64,000 nucleotides of DNA, from NCBI GenBank assembly GCA_029561145.1, contig JAKQJM010000060.1, forward strand, positions 62,001 to 126,000, in the 5' to 3' direction. The notes beneath the pieces were generated by a model. That model was not told the DNA's origin. It saw nothing but the letters and a program-made list of their open reading frames with translations, and searched no databases. The position numbers and the translations under genes were made by a program. This document shows, in pieces, positions 1-8,610 of this stretch. The stretch comes from Pseudomonadota bacterium (GTDB lineage Bacteria; Pseudomonadota; Gammaproteobacteria; Xanthomonadales; Rhodanobacteraceae). Position 1 is the first letter of the stretch. Each line of letters opens with the position of its first letter.

Positions 1-109
1 GGGTCTTGCCGGAACCGGCGCCGGCCAGCACGAGATAGTGGCCGGGTGCCGCGCTGACTGCTTCGCGTTGGGCCGGATTGAGATCATCCAGCAAGTGGGA
101 GACATCCAT
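1..109 (-). CDS. uvrD: DNA helicase II (UvrD/Rep family), N-terminal fragment
   Basis: Only the first 36 codons lie in the window; the gene runs off the left edge. The peptide begins MDVSHLLDDLNPAQREAV, the conserved start of UvrD/PcrA helicases with the Q-motif (LNPAQREAV), and ends in the Walker A loop LAGAGSGKT that binds ATP. UvrD is a 3'-5' superfamily 1 helicase acting in nucleotide excision and mismatch repair. The fragment cannot separate UvrD from Rep or PcrA, but the N-terminal LLDDLNPAQREAV pattern favours UvrD. The start is the first ATG of the open frame. Confidence 0.85.
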   Translation of the reverse strand, partial: MDVSHLLDDLNPAQREAVSAAPGHYLVLAGAGSGKT

Positions 110-192
110 CGCGCCAGATTAACCGAGTTCGTGTCGCGCAGGATCGCGAATGAGCGCGATCCTGCGCGAAGCGCGCGGGCTGCTCCGCGCGG

Positions 193-411
193 TCAGGGCT
201 TGCGCATCGCTCCGGCCGCAACGAGACCCAGCCCGACCAGGGCGCCGATGCCACCGAGCCACTGCGGCACGGTCTTTTCCTGTTTCACCGTGGCGGAAAA
301 TTCGCCGATCTTGAGCACTTCCTTGTCCTTGGTGAAATTGAGGTTGCCGGTGAAGGCCGCCGCGCCGACGGCAATCAGCAGGATTCCGGCGATGATCAAT
401 CCGATGCGCAT
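193..411 (-). CDS. small two-span membrane protein, unknown function
   Basis: A 72-residue protein beginning MRIGLIIAGILL. It has two hydrophobic segments (about residues 3-20 and 50-68) flanking a polar loop with the stretch KIGEFSATVKQEKTVPQW. A longer in-frame start exists, but the ATG at 411 is preceded by AGGGAAA at ribosome-binding distance and starts directly with the first membrane segment. It lies between uvrD and yqhA on the same strand. It looks like the small hypothetical inner-membrane proteins common in proteobacteria; I do not recognise a defined family with certainty and assign no function. Confidence 0.7.
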   Translation of the reverse strand: MRIGLIIAGILLIAVGAAAFTGNLNFTKDKEVLKIGEFSATVKQEKTVPQWLGGIGALVGLGLVAAGAMRKP

Positions 412-530
412 GTTCGTTTCCCTTTTCAAGATCCGTGAGGCAACGAGCATGTCGATCGGCGACGGCAACCGCAATACATCGGCGGATCGGCGCCCAGCCC
501 GCATTCAGGAAACTTGCGTGTCCTCTCGCC

Positions 531-1154
531 TCAGTGCGCGTCGCCCGGCTTGCTGCGCGGAATCGATTGCATCAGCCGATCGGTATAGGCGATGCCGATC
601 GCCGAGAGGATGAAGACGCAATGGATGATGGTCTGCCACATGACGCCGACCGTGGTCAGCGTCGAACACTTCTGCACCGTGCCGTTGATCGCCGCCTGCG
701 ACGCACTGATCAGTTCGTCGCCAACGCACAGCGGCAGACCTTCCAGCGTTCCCGCCGCGATGAAGGTCTTGAGCAGGTGGATCGAGGAGATGCCGATGAT
801 CGCCATCGCCAGCTTGACCTTGAGCACCGACGCATTGACGTGGCTCAGCCATTCCGGCTGATCAGGATGACCCTGCAGGCCGAGTCGCGAAACGAACGTC
901 TCGTATCCGCCGACGATGACCATGATCAGCAGGTTCGAGATCATCACGACGTCGATCAGGCCGAGCACGATCAGCATGATCTGCTGCTCGCCGAACGAGG
1001 TCGCGTGCAGGATCAGGTGCAGCAGTTCCTTGACGAACAGCACGACATACACGCCCTGGGCAACGATCAACCCGAGATACAGCGGCAATTGCAGCCAGCG
1101 TGAGGAAAAGATCAGGGCGGGGAAGAAGCTCAAGGGAGGCTTGACGGGCTGCAT
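531..1154 (-). CDS. yqhA: YqhA family (UPF0114) inner-membrane protein
   Basis: A 207-residue protein with four hydrophobic segments: about residues 20-42, 58-82 ([20 protein letters not shown]), 112-132 and 168-190. Conserved family stretches include [17 protein letters not shown] near the N-terminus, [13 protein letters not shown] and [11 protein letters not shown]. The length and topology match the UPF0114/YqhA family, whose biochemical role is not established. It is read in the same direction as its small membrane neighbour 119 nt downstream. The start follows the family pattern of a short basic/proline N-terminus before FSSRW. Confidence 0.88.
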   Translation of the reverse strand: MQPVKPPLSFFPALIFSSRWLQLPLYLGLIVAQGVYVVLFVKELLHLILHATSFGEQQIMLIVLGLIDVVMISNLLIMVIVGGYETFVSRLGLQGHPDQPEWLSHVNASVLKVKLAMAIIGISSIHLLKTFIAAGTLEGLPLCVGDELISASQAAINGTVQKCSTLTTVGVMWQTIIHCVFILSAIGIAYTDRLMQSIPRSKPGDAH

Positions 1155-1248
1155 GCGCGGTTTCGGTCCGTATCGGGGTCGCCGATTCTAGGGCAACGCC
1201 TGCCTCCCGGCGCAAGCGCGACGCCGCTGTCGGCGAGAACGCTGCGGA

Positions 1249-2301
1249 CTACGCCTGGCCGACTCGTCGAACACCGGGCAAACCCAGCACGTACGCGGCG
1301 CCCATCAACATCGTCGGGGTGTAGTAGCCGCCCTTCGGCGTGATCGCGAGCAGGTGATCGACAATGCCGAGACTCGCACTGACCGTGAGGTCGTAGCCGT
1401 TCGGCGTGACCAGCGACAGCGCGACCTGTTTGCCCGCCGCATTGGTGGCCTCGCCCCAGATCTGGCAACCACTGCTTTCACGCTGCTGCTGATCGGGTCC
1501 GGCGGTCCGCGCGGCCTTGCCCTGCAGGTAGGCCTGCACCGGCCGCAGCGCAAGCAGCCACTGCAGGCGACGCAGATGGCGCGCACGCTTTATGGTTTTC
1601 ATCGGAACGGCAATGTAGGTCTCGATGTTCGGGATGCCGGTCGAGACAAAGGCGGTGTAGACGTCGCCCCACGGGATCGTCATTGCAGACCGCACGCGGC
1701 CGTCCTCGCGGACGAACTCGCGCGATTTCCACGCGAGTGGCACGTCGACGACTGCGCCGTCGATGCGCGCCCGTCCGCCCCTGGCCAGGCCTTCGACACT
1801 GGTCCTGGCGGTGCCGGGGCTGGGTCCGCCCGCTGCTTCGAAACCTAGCACGAGATGGTTTGCGTCGGGCAGGCGCTGCTTCAGCATCGCCGCGACGCAA
1901 TCGGTAGGCACGACATCGAAACCGGTGCCCGGAAACACGACGACGCCCTCGTGCTGGGCGCGATTGTGCGCATGATGGCAATGGGCGAACACCTCGATCT
2001 CGCCGGTGATATCGAGGTAATGGACGCGCTTGCGCAGGCAGGCCTCGAGGAGCGGAGCGCAGGTCCGCGAGAACGGGCCGGCGCAATTGAGCAGGATCCT
2101 GATGCCGTCGAGGTTGCGATCGATTTGATCCGGGTCGCTCAGCTCGAACACGCGCCGCGTCAGCTTGAGCGGCACCGCGAGCGCGTCGAGTGCATCGCGA
2201 TTGCGGCCCGCCAGTACCGGCTTCAGGCCACGCCTGGCCGCCTCGGCAGCAATCAGCTTTCCGGTATAGCCGTTGGCGCCATACAGCATGATCGGGTGCA
2301 T
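1249..2301 (-). CDS. saccharopine dehydrogenase-like NAD(P)-binding reductase (trans-acting enoyl reductase type)
   Basis: A 350-residue protein with an N-terminal Rossmann fold: LYGANGYTGKLIAAEAARRG at residues 6-25 matches the GxxGxxG nucleotide-binding loop. It is followed by the family motifs LLNCAGPF and HYLDITGEI and by GTGFDVVPTDC. These are characteristic of the saccharopine-dehydrogenase NADP-binding family that includes trans-acting enoyl reductases. Its start overlaps the stop of the upstream SDR gene (TGATG), so the two are almost certainly co-translated and may act on the same carbonyl or acyl substrate; the substrate is not apparent. The open frame extends upstream, but that part lies inside the SDR gene in another frame. 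Confidence 0.8.
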   Translation of the reverse strand: MHPIMLYGANGYTGKLIAAEAARRGLKPVLAGRNRDALDALAVPLKLTRRVFELSDPDQIDRNLDGIRILLNCAGPFSRTCAPLLEACLRKRVHYLDITGEIEVFAHCHHAHNRAQHEGVVVFPGTGFDVVPTDCVAAMLKQRLPDANHLVLGFEAAGGPSPGTARTSVEGLARGGRARIDGAVVDVPLAWKSREFVREDGRVRSAMTIPWGDVYTAFVSTGIPNIETYIAVPMKTIKRARHLRRLQWLLALRPVQAYLQGKAARTAGPDQQQRESSGCQIWGEATNAAGKQVALSLVTPNGYDLTVSASLGIVDHLLAITPKGGYYTPTMLMGAAYVLGLPGVRRVGQA

Positions 2302-3107
2302 CAGCGCGCTCCCCGCGCACGCACGAGTTGCATGAGCTTGCGGAAATACAATTCGGGAAACCAGCGCTTGAGTCGCCAGCGATTGCGCACCTCGGCACTC
2401 GGCAGGATCAGGAATTCGCCGCGCTCGACACTCCGGTAGATCGCCTCGGCGATGTCGGACGCGCTCTCCTTCGCCTCGCGCATCAGCGCAGTCGCCATTT
2501 TCAGCGAAGCGTTGTCGGGCGCACGGAATCCTTCGAGCAGGTTGGTCTGGAAGAAACTCGGACAGACCACCGAAATCTTCACGCCGCTGCCCTCCAGATC
2601 GGCGCGCAATCCCTCCGACACGGTGACCACTCCGGATTTGGCGGTCGCATAGGTCGCCATTCCGGGACCACCGGCGAGTGCGGCGAATGATGCAATGTTG
2701 ACAATGTGTCCACCGCCCTGCTCGACCAGCACGGGGCCGAACAGGCGACAACCACGCACGACGCCCAGCAGGTTGATGTTGAGCATCCAGTGCCAGTCCG
2801 ACATCGATGCGGTCAGCACGGAACCCCCTCCGCTGACACCGGCATTGTTGATGACCAGGTCGACGCCTTCCCAGGCCGCGAGCACCATGTCGCGCAATGC
2901 CTCGAACGACTCGTCGCTGCCGACGTCGACCTGCAGGGCCATCGCACCGATGCCGAACCCGGTGATCAGGCCGACGGTCTCCTCTGCCCGGTCGACGCGG
3001 ATATCCGCGCAGGCCACGCGCCAGCCCGCTTCGGCGTAGCGGAATGCCAGCGCGCGACCCAGGCCGCTGCCAGCTCCGGTGATCAGGACACGTCGGGAAG
3101 ATTCCAT
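2301..3107 (-). CDS. short-chain dehydrogenase/reductase (SDR)
   Basis: A 268-residue classical SDR. It shows the TGxxxGxG cofactor motif (ITGAGSGLGRALA, residues 9-21), DVGS and NNAG (VINNAGVSGG), a catalytic serine in IVNIASFAAL, and YxxxK (YATAKSG). The acidic residue after beta-2 (ACADIR) suggests NAD preference, as an inference. The C-terminus (RWFPELYFRKLMQ) resembles SDRs acting on lipids or sterols. The start at 3107 was chosen because it begins immediately before the first beta strand; the upstream in-frame extension is basic and unlike the family. It forms a two-gene operon with the overlapping reductase downstream. Confidence 0.85.
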   Translation of the reverse strand: MESSRRVLITGAGSGLGRALAFRYAEAGWRVACADIRVDRAEETVGLITGFGIGAMALQVDVGSDESFEALRDMVLAAWEGVDLVINNAGVSGGGSVLTASMSDWHWMLNINLLGVVRGCRLFGPVLVEQGGGHIVNIASFAALAGGPGMATYATAKSGVVTVSEGLRADLEGSGVKISVVCPSFFQTNLLEGFRAPDNASLKMATALMREAKESASDIAEAIYRSVERGEFLILPSAEVRNRWRLKRWFPELYFRKLMQLVRARGAR

Positions 3108-3225
3108 CAAGGCACCATTGGGGTTCAATAGCCTATTCTTGCGCACTTGCAGGCTGTTCCGATTCCACCGGAGGTCCCTCCCGTGCATTCGGATCGTACC
3201 GACCGCCATCGTACTAGGACATCGA

Positions 3226-5061
3226 ATGCCAGGGCCAAACTGGACGACGGGTTTTGAAACCCACCTGCGCCACATCCTCCTCGGAATCGCGGTGCTGGCC
3301 AGCGTGGCCGTGCCGTACGCAATCATCCGCAACAGTGCAGACGACACGCTTGAGGCGTCTGCGTGGGTCGTGCATTCGGCCGAAGTGCAGGCGACGCTCT
3401 ACGAATTGCGTTTCGACCTGAGCGAACTCGAGGGCCTCGTTGTCTCGGATTTCGTCGCCATTCCGCACGGCGCGGCCCGACCCGGCTATGAGAAGGTCCG
3501 AGAGCGCATCGCCCCGTTGCTGCAGAAGCTGTCCGACGCGACGCGCGACAATCCCGACCAGCAGAATCGTATCGGCGCTCTCAAGGTGCTCTACAACGGT
3601 CGGGTCTCGCTTCTCGACGCGGCAAGGGCGCAAATCGCCGAAAAGAACTTCGATGCGGCCGGGGAGTCGATCAGGCAGGCGGCTCTCATCTTTGGTTCGC
3701 GCGAGACCGCCACGTCGATCATCGACGCCGAGAAAGCGCTGTTCGTCGACCGCAACAAGCAGATGGAAAGCGCCAGGACGACCGCGAAATGGACCATGAG
3801 CGCGGCCCTGCTGGCCCAGCTGATCCTGCTCGGTTCGGTGATCATCCTGCTCGAACGGCAGGCGCATCATCGACGCGTCGCGGAAGCGCGCGCCAGGCAG
3901 GCGACGGAGCGTTCGCGCATGATCGTGCAGACGCTGCGCGAACCGATCGTGGTACTCGACGTGTCACTGAATGTGGTCATGGCCAACGAGGCGTTCATCG
4001 AGTTCTACGGCGACCCGCCCGGCAATCCGAAGGGCATGCGCCTCGACCTGCAGGGCGATGGTGCGTGGGACAATCCGCTGCTGCTGCAACGACTGGTTGA
4101 CGTGGCAACGCGCGGTCGGGAAATCTGGGATTTCGAACTGATCCAGCACAGCAGCGACCACATCGAGCGCGTCGTCCTCGTCAACGCGCGGCGCATGGAC
4201 CTATCCGAAGATGCCGACCTTGCCGACAGGCGTACGGTGCTCGTGACCGTCAGTGACGTCACGGCGCGCAAACGCTACGAACAGCGCATCAACGAGTTGA
4301 ACGAGGATCTGGAAGCGAAGGTCCAGCAGATTTCGGTGGTCAATCGCGAACTCGAGTCGTTCAGCTATTCGGTTTCCCATGACCTGCGCGCGCCGCTTCG
4401 CCATATTGCAGGCTTCGCCGACAAGCTCGGCATGCATATCGCGGAATCGGCGGATGACCGTGCCCGTCATTACCTGGCAGTAATCGGCGATGCCGCGCGC
4501 CGGATGTCCGCCCTGATCGAGGACCTGCTCGAGTATTCGCGCCTCGGCCGTAGCGCGTTCAGGTCCGGGCCGGTAAACATGAATACACTCGTGGCCGAAC
4601 TGCGAGCGATGTTTCAGGGCAACAATGATGGACGCGAGATCGAGTGGCGTATCGGCGAGCTGCCGATGGTGATCGGCGACGAGAGCATGCTTCGCCGCGT
4701 GTGGCAGAACCTGATCTCGAATGCGGTGAAGTACACCTCGCGCCGCGCGCATGCCCGGATCGAGATCGGGGCGCAGGATTCCGCCGCAGGGGAGATCGTC
4801 TATTACGTCAAGGACAATGGCACCGGCTTCGACATGGCCTATGCCGGCAAGCTGTTCGGGGTCTTCCAGCGACTGCACAAGGCCTCGGAGTTTCCCGGTA
4901 CCGGCATTGGTCTGGCCAATGTGCGCCGTATCGTCAGTCGACTGGGCGGGCGCACATGGGCCGATGCCAAGCCTGACCAGGGGGCCACCGTCTATTTTTC
5001 GCTGCCGGCGGTGTCCGGCGCGCTTCCAGCACACGTAACCGAGGTAATCCATGAATCGTGA
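3226..5061 (+). CDS. membrane sensor histidine kinase with extracytoplasmic helical sensor and PAS-like domain
   Basis: A 611-residue kinase. There is a membrane span at about residues 14-34, a roughly 150-residue helical extracytoplasmic region resembling CHASE3/four-helix-bundle sensors, a second span at about 190-209, a PAS-like region (about 228-348), a short coiled coil, a HisKA domain with phospho-acceptor H385 in SYSVSHDLRAPLRH, and a HATPase_c domain with N box (NLISNAVKYTS), DNGTGF and GTGIGLANVRRI. The DLRAPLR dimerisation box is that of Cph1/bacteriophytochrome-type kinases that pair with Rcp1-like receivers, exactly what follows. The ATG at 3226 has AGGAC upstream. Its last 11 nt overlap the receiver gene. 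The signal sensed is unknown. Confidence 0.88.
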   Translation: MPGPNWTTGFETHLRHILLGIAVLASVAVPYAIIRNSADDTLEASAWVVHSAEVQATLYELRFDLSELEGLVVSDFVAIPHGAARPGYEKVRERIAPLLQKLSDATRDNPDQQNRIGALKVLYNGRVSLLDAARAQIAEKNFDAAGESIRQAALIFGSRETATSIIDAEKALFVDRNKQMESARTTAKWTMSAALLAQLILLGSVIILLERQAHHRRVAEARARQATERSRMIVQTLREPIVVLDVSLNVVMANEAFIEFYGDPPGNPKGMRLDLQGDGAWDNPLLLQRLVDVATRGREIWDFELIQHSSDHIERVVLVNARRMDLSEDADLADRRTVLVTVSDVTARKRYEQRINELNEDLEAKVQQISVVNRELESFSYSVSHDLRAPLRHIAGFADKLGMHIAESADDRARHYLAVIGDAARRMSALIEDLLEYSRLGRSAFRSGPVNMNTLVAELRAMFQGNNDGREIEWRIGELPMVIGDESMLRRVWQNLISNAVKYTSRRAHARIEIGAQDSAAGEIVYYVKDNGTGFDMAYAGKLFGVFQRLHKASEFPGTGIGLANVRRIVSRLGGRTWADAKPDQGATVYFSLPAVSGALPAHVTEVIHES

Positions 5062-5494
5062 CATCCACACCATCCTGATCGCCGAGGACAGCGCCGCTGA
5101 CGCCGAGATGGCGATCGACGCACTCCGCGAAGCCAAGCTGGCCAATCCGGTCGTGCATGTCGAGGATGGCGTCGAGGCCCTCGACTATCTGTTTCGACGC
5201 GGCGCATTCGAGGGGCGCGGCAAGGGCAATCCAGCCGTTGTCCTGCTCGATATCAAGATGCCGCGCATGGATGGCCTCGAAGTGCTCAAGACCATGCGCC
5301 AGACCGAAAGCCTCAAGCGCGTCCCGGTGGTGATCCTGTCGTCCTCACGCGAGGAAAGCGATCTTGTCCACAGCTGGGACCTGGGCGTCAACGCGTATGT
5401 CGTCAAGCCGGTCGACGTCAGCCAGTTTTTTGGCGCAGTGCAGCTGCTCGGGCAATTCTGGGCCGTTCTCAATGAGTTTCCGCAGCAGGAATAA
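5051..5494 (+). CDS. single-domain response regulator, Rcp1-like
   Basis: A 147-residue stand-alone receiver with no output domain. It has the acidic pair E12/D13 (LIAEDS), phospho-acceptor D67 (VVLLDIKMPRMDG), the Ser switch in VVILSSSREESD and K119 (YVVKPVD). The loop between beta-2 and beta-3 (YLFRRGAFEGRG) is typical of Rcp1-type receivers that partner Cph1-like kinases. It overlaps the kinase gene by 11 nt and is followed after 6 nt by the hybrid kinase gene, so the three form one operon. It probably acts as a phosphate shuttle or protein-protein regulator rather than a DNA-binding factor. Confidence 0.9.
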   Translation: MNRDIHTILIAEDSAADAEMAIDALREAKLANPVVHVEDGVEALDYLFRRGAFEGRGKGNPAVVLLDIKMPRMDGLEVLKTMRQTESLKRVPVVILSSSREESDLVHSWDLGVNAYVVKPVDVSQFFGAVQLLGQFWAVLNEFPQQE

Positions 5495-5500
5495 TGCGCC

Positions 5501-7054
5501 ATGTCGATCCCGGACACGGGTAACGCCTTTCGCGTGCTGCTCGTCGAGGATGAACCGCTCGATGCGGAGTTGATCATCGATGTACTGCGCGAAGACGGTA
5601 TCGAGGTCGAATCGCGACGGGTCGATGACGAGGCCGGCTACCGCGAGGAGCTCGGAAGCTTCGCCGCCGATCTGGTCATCGCCGACCTCAGCATGCCCGG
5701 ATTCAGCGGCTATCGCGCGCTGGAAATCCTGCGCGAACGGGACCGCGTGCTACCGTTCATTTTCGTGTCCGGAACAATCGGCGAAGACGAGGCGATCCAG
5801 GCGCTCAAGAGTGGCGCCACCGACTACCTGCTCAAGGGGCGTCTGGCCAGGCTCGCTTCGGCGGTGCGCCGCGCGGTTCACCAGGCACGCGAGTCGGTTG
5901 CCCGCGAGCGCGCGGAAAAGGAACTGATCCGCGCGCAGCGCTTCGAGAGTCTGGCCATGCTCGCCGGCGGCCTCAGCCATGACCTGCGCAACATCCTTCA
6001 ACCCTTGTTGCTGGCTGCGGCCGCGATGAAGGAGCACGACGACGAGGAGCTGCGCAAGCACGGAGCCCTCGTCGGCGATTGCGCCAAACGCGGACTCGAG
6101 ATGGTTGCCTCGATGCTTTCGTTTGCGCGCGGCGCCAAGGTGCAGGTCGAACGGGTGAAGTTGTCCGCGCTGTTTGACGCTCTGGCCATGCTGCTGCGGG
6201 GCAGCGTGCCAGGCAACATCAAGCTCGTTCTCGAGACGCCCTCCGATGATGTCGTCATCGAAGGCAATCACACGGAACTGCAGCAATGCCTGCTCAATCT
6301 CTGCCTCAATGCGCTGCAGGCGATGCCCGAGGGCGGCGAGCTGCATCTCTCGGCCGAGCCTTCGACCATCGACACCGCGTTCTTTGGCGATGACGAAGCG
6401 CAGTCCCCCGGTGCGTACCTCAAGTTGCTGGTCCGTGATACCGGCATGGGCATGGATGAGGCGGTACGTTCCAACCTGTTCCGACCGTTCTATACGACCA
6501 AGGAAACCGGCACCGGGCTAGGCCTGGTTTCCTGCAAGCGCATCGTCACGAACCATCGCGGCTATCTGCGCGTGCTCAGCGAATCCGGCAAGGGCACGAC
6601 GTTCGAGGTCTACCTGCCGCTCGAACGAGTGCAGACGGGCGACAACGGCACTACCGCCATCGAAGGAGGCCGCGGCGAGCATGTGCTGGTCGTGATCGAG
6701 CGTCTCGGCAAGCAGACCATGCTCTCGGACACGCTCGAACTGAATGGTTACGCGGTGACCACGGCGGGCAGCGGCGCCGACGCGCTGCAGAAGATTGCCG
6801 CACTCGGCAAACCCGATCTCGTGGTCATGGATGCCGATCTCAGCCTGATGAGTGGCGTGCAGACGATCTCCGCCCTGCTCGACCTCGGCTACGACGGTCC
6901 GTTGATCCTGCTCATTCGCCATGACCAGTCGATCGATCGTGACGGCCTGCCCCCGGTGCGACACATCCGCTTTCTTGAGAAGCCGGTATCGGTGCCACTG
7001 CTGCTGCGCAGCGTCCGCGAGGAACTCGACGTTCGCGACGACGAGGCGGGCTGA
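5501..7054 (+). CDS. hybrid sensor kinase, REC-HisKA-HATPase-REC
   Basis: A 517-residue soluble protein. The N-terminal receiver (about residues 10-130) is canonical: VEDE, D62 in VIADLSMPG and K112 in YLLKG. A coiled-coil linker leads to a HisKA domain with H160 (AGGLSHDLRNILQPLL) and a HATPase domain (N box CLNLCLNAL, VRDTGMGMD, GTGLGLVSCKRI). The C-terminal receiver (about 390-510) keeps D444 (VVMDAD) and K494 (FLEKPV), but the acidic pair is reduced to VVIERLG and the usual Ser/Thr strand reads LILLIRH, so its phosphorylation competence is doubtful. It has no membrane segment. Being last in the three-gene operon, it probably receives phosphate through its N-terminal receiver. Confidence 0.88.
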   Translation: MSIPDTGNAFRVLLVEDEPLDAELIIDVLREDGIEVESRRVDDEAGYREELGSFAADLVIADLSMPGFSGYRALEILRERDRVLPFIFVSGTIGEDEAIQALKSGATDYLLKGRLARLASAVRRAVHQARESVARERAEKELIRAQRFESLAMLAGGLSHDLRNILQPLLLAAAAMKEHDDEELRKHGALVGDCAKRGLEMVASMLSFARGAKVQVERVKLSALFDALAMLLRGSVPGNIKLVLETPSDDVVIEGNHTELQQCLLNLCLNALQAMPEGGELHLSAEPSTIDTAFFGDDEAQSPGAYLKLLVRDTGMGMDEAVRSNLFRPFYTTKETGTGLGLVSCKRIVTNHRGYLRVLSESGKGTTFEVYLPLERVQTGDNGTTAIEGGRGEHVLVVIERLGKQTMLSDTLELNGYAVTTAGSGADALQKIAALGKPDLVVMDADLSLMSGVQTISALLDLGYDGPLILLIRHDQSIDRDGLPPVRHIRFLEKPVSVPLLLRSVREELDVRDDEAG

Positions 7055-7058
7055 GCGC

Positions 7059-7778
7059 TCAGGCGGGCGCGCCGGCCCCGGCAAACAACTGTTCGGCGCG
7101 CTGGAACAGGATCCAGGAGGTCGCGATGTACTTGTTGCCGCCCCTGGGCACGTTGCCGCGATGGGTATGCGTGAATCCGGCCGGCGCGATCAGCAGGGAT
7201 CCGGTCTGCGGGACGATGCTGCGCTGCTGGTGCAGGAATTCGGTTTCGCCTGCGGCAAATCCGTCGTTGAGGTAGACCGTCCACAACAGCACGCGGTGCA
7301 GGGTCTCGCCATTGCTGTCGCCGATCTTCGGATAGAGCTCGCAATGCCAGTACGGGTAGCCACCCTGGTCGGCAAGATACTTCTGCACATTGATCGTGCC
7401 GGGACGGAACACCTTGACCATCAGCGCCTGCAGGCGGGCATCGGGCATCGCCCGGATCGCCGCCGCATCGAGTGACACGAGCTCGCCGGATTCCGGATCG
7501 GGCGACTGCAATGACAGTGGCGCGATGGCGGTATGCGGATACTTGCGCACATAGGCCATGAGCCCGCGCATCATCGCGCTGTTGAGCAGGTTTGCCGCCG
7601 CGCCCCACTCGGCATGGTCGCTGATGCAGATGTCCCAACTGTCCTTGAGGCGGATATTCACGCCGCCGCCGGTCCGGCCGCGTACCGCCTTGCCACTCGT
7701 CTCGTATTGCTGGATCAACATGCGGCAATCGCGCTCGCTGAGCGCCTGCTCATAGGTCTCGATGAAGTCATCTGCCAT
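7059..7778 (-). CDS. 2-oxoglutarate/Fe(II)-dependent dioxygenase, prolyl-4-hydroxylase-like
   Basis: A 239-residue protein whose C-terminal half carries the double-stranded beta-helix signature of 2OG-Fe(II) oxygenases. Candidate iron ligands are H145 and E147 (YWHCELYPK) with a distal histidine (H204 or H206 in FTHTHRGN). K216 (GGNKYIATSW) sits where 2-oxoglutarate is anchored. The proximal pair is HxE rather than the commoner HxD. VKVFRPGTINVQKYLADQ and LLWTVYLND fit the P4Hc fold. The substrate is unknown. The start at 7778 (MADDFIETYE) is preferred to the upstream in-frame ATG because the family begins at this helix. It converges tail to tail (4 nt) with the hybrid kinase gene. Confidence 0.78.
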   Translation of the reverse strand: MADDFIETYEQALSERDCRMLIQQYETSGKAVRGRTGGGVNIRLKDSWDICISDHAEWGAAANLLNSAMMRGLMAYVRKYPHTAIAPLSLQSPDPESGELVSLDAAAIRAMPDARLQALMVKVFRPGTINVQKYLADQGGYPYWHCELYPKIGDSNGETLHRVLLWTVYLNDGFAAGETEFLHQQRSIVPQTGSLLIAPAGFTHTHRGNVPRGGNKYIATSWILFQRAEQLFAGAGAPA

Positions 7779-7956
7779 GGGCGCTACCGAAGCGTGATCC
7801 CAACATTGGGAAGTCGCGAATATATCAGGCTGCATCGGGCCCGAAGCGCCTTGTCACGCGATGCGCCATCGGCAGCGGGCTGCGCGCCGCACCCGGACGG
7901 CGGTCTCGACGGACCGATGGTGCATCATGGAAGAATGAGGCTTGCTCCACTCGATC

Positions 7957-8610
7957 CTAGATCACGCGCAAGGTGATGGCCTTGAGCACGGCGCGTGTGC
8001 GGTCGCGGGTTTCGAGTTTGTCGAGGATATCCGAGACATAGTTCTTCACGGTACCTTCGGCGAGATGGATCGAACGGGCGATTTCCTTGTTCGAATATCC
8101 ACCGGCAAGCAGGCGCAGGATCGCGATTTCGCGTTCGCTGAAATGGGCCTTCGGCGCTTCCTGTTCACGGTAGGCGTAGCGCGCGCGCACTGGATCGGTC
8201 GCGACCGGCTGCAGCAATGATTCGCCGCGGGCTACCGTTGCAATGGCATCGTGCAGGTCTTCGGGGGCGGCATCCTTGAGCAGAAACCCCTGCGCGCCTG
8301 CTTCGACCGCCTCAAGCAGCAAGGCACTGTCGTCGAAAGTAGTCAGCAGGATCGTCGGCGTCATGTTGCCGGCACCGCGCAGTCGACGCAGCGCCTCGGG
8401 CCCCGAGACACCGGCCATTCGGATGTCCGAAAGGATGACATCGACCGGGGTGGTGCGCAGCGCCTCGATGAGTTCGCCACCATCGACTGCTTCTACCACG
8501 ACGGCGAGGTCGCCGAAGCTTTCAAGCAAGGCCTTGAGTCCGGCACGCACGAGCGCCTGGTCGTCGGCGAGTGCAACGCGCAGCTTCGCGGTCACCGGGT
8601 CGGCACCCAT
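7957..8610 (-). CDS. NarL/LuxR-type response regulator
   Basis: A 217-residue two-domain regulator. The receiver (about 10-128) has the acidic pair D16/D17 (LADDQ), phospho-acceptor D62 (VILSDIRM) and the conserved Lys in GFLLKDA. The C-terminal LuxR helix-turn-helix spans about 150-212 and shows FSEREIAILRLLAGGYSNKEI and AEGTVKNYVSDILDKL. It overlaps the upstream kinase gene by 19 nt on the same strand, so the pair is a co-translated two-component system. Regulators of this DesR/LiaR type usually sense envelope or membrane state; the target genes are not evident. Confidence 0.92.
   Translation of the reverse strand: MGADPVTAKLRVALADDQALVRAGLKALLESFGDLAVVVEAVDGGELIEALRTTPVDVILSDIRMAGVSGPEALRRLRGAGNMTPTILLTTFDDSALLLEAVEAGAQGFLLKDAAPEDLHDAIATVARGESLLQPVATDPVRARYAYREQEAPKAHFSEREIAILRLLAGGYSNKEIARSIHLAEGTVKNYVSDILDKLETRDRTRAVLKAITLRVI

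Noticed and set aside
1249-2751. A 500-residue version of the reductase gene extending into the SDR gene
   Set aside because: The extra 150 residues overlap the SDR coding region in another frame and have shadow composition; the TGATG overlap gives the natural start.
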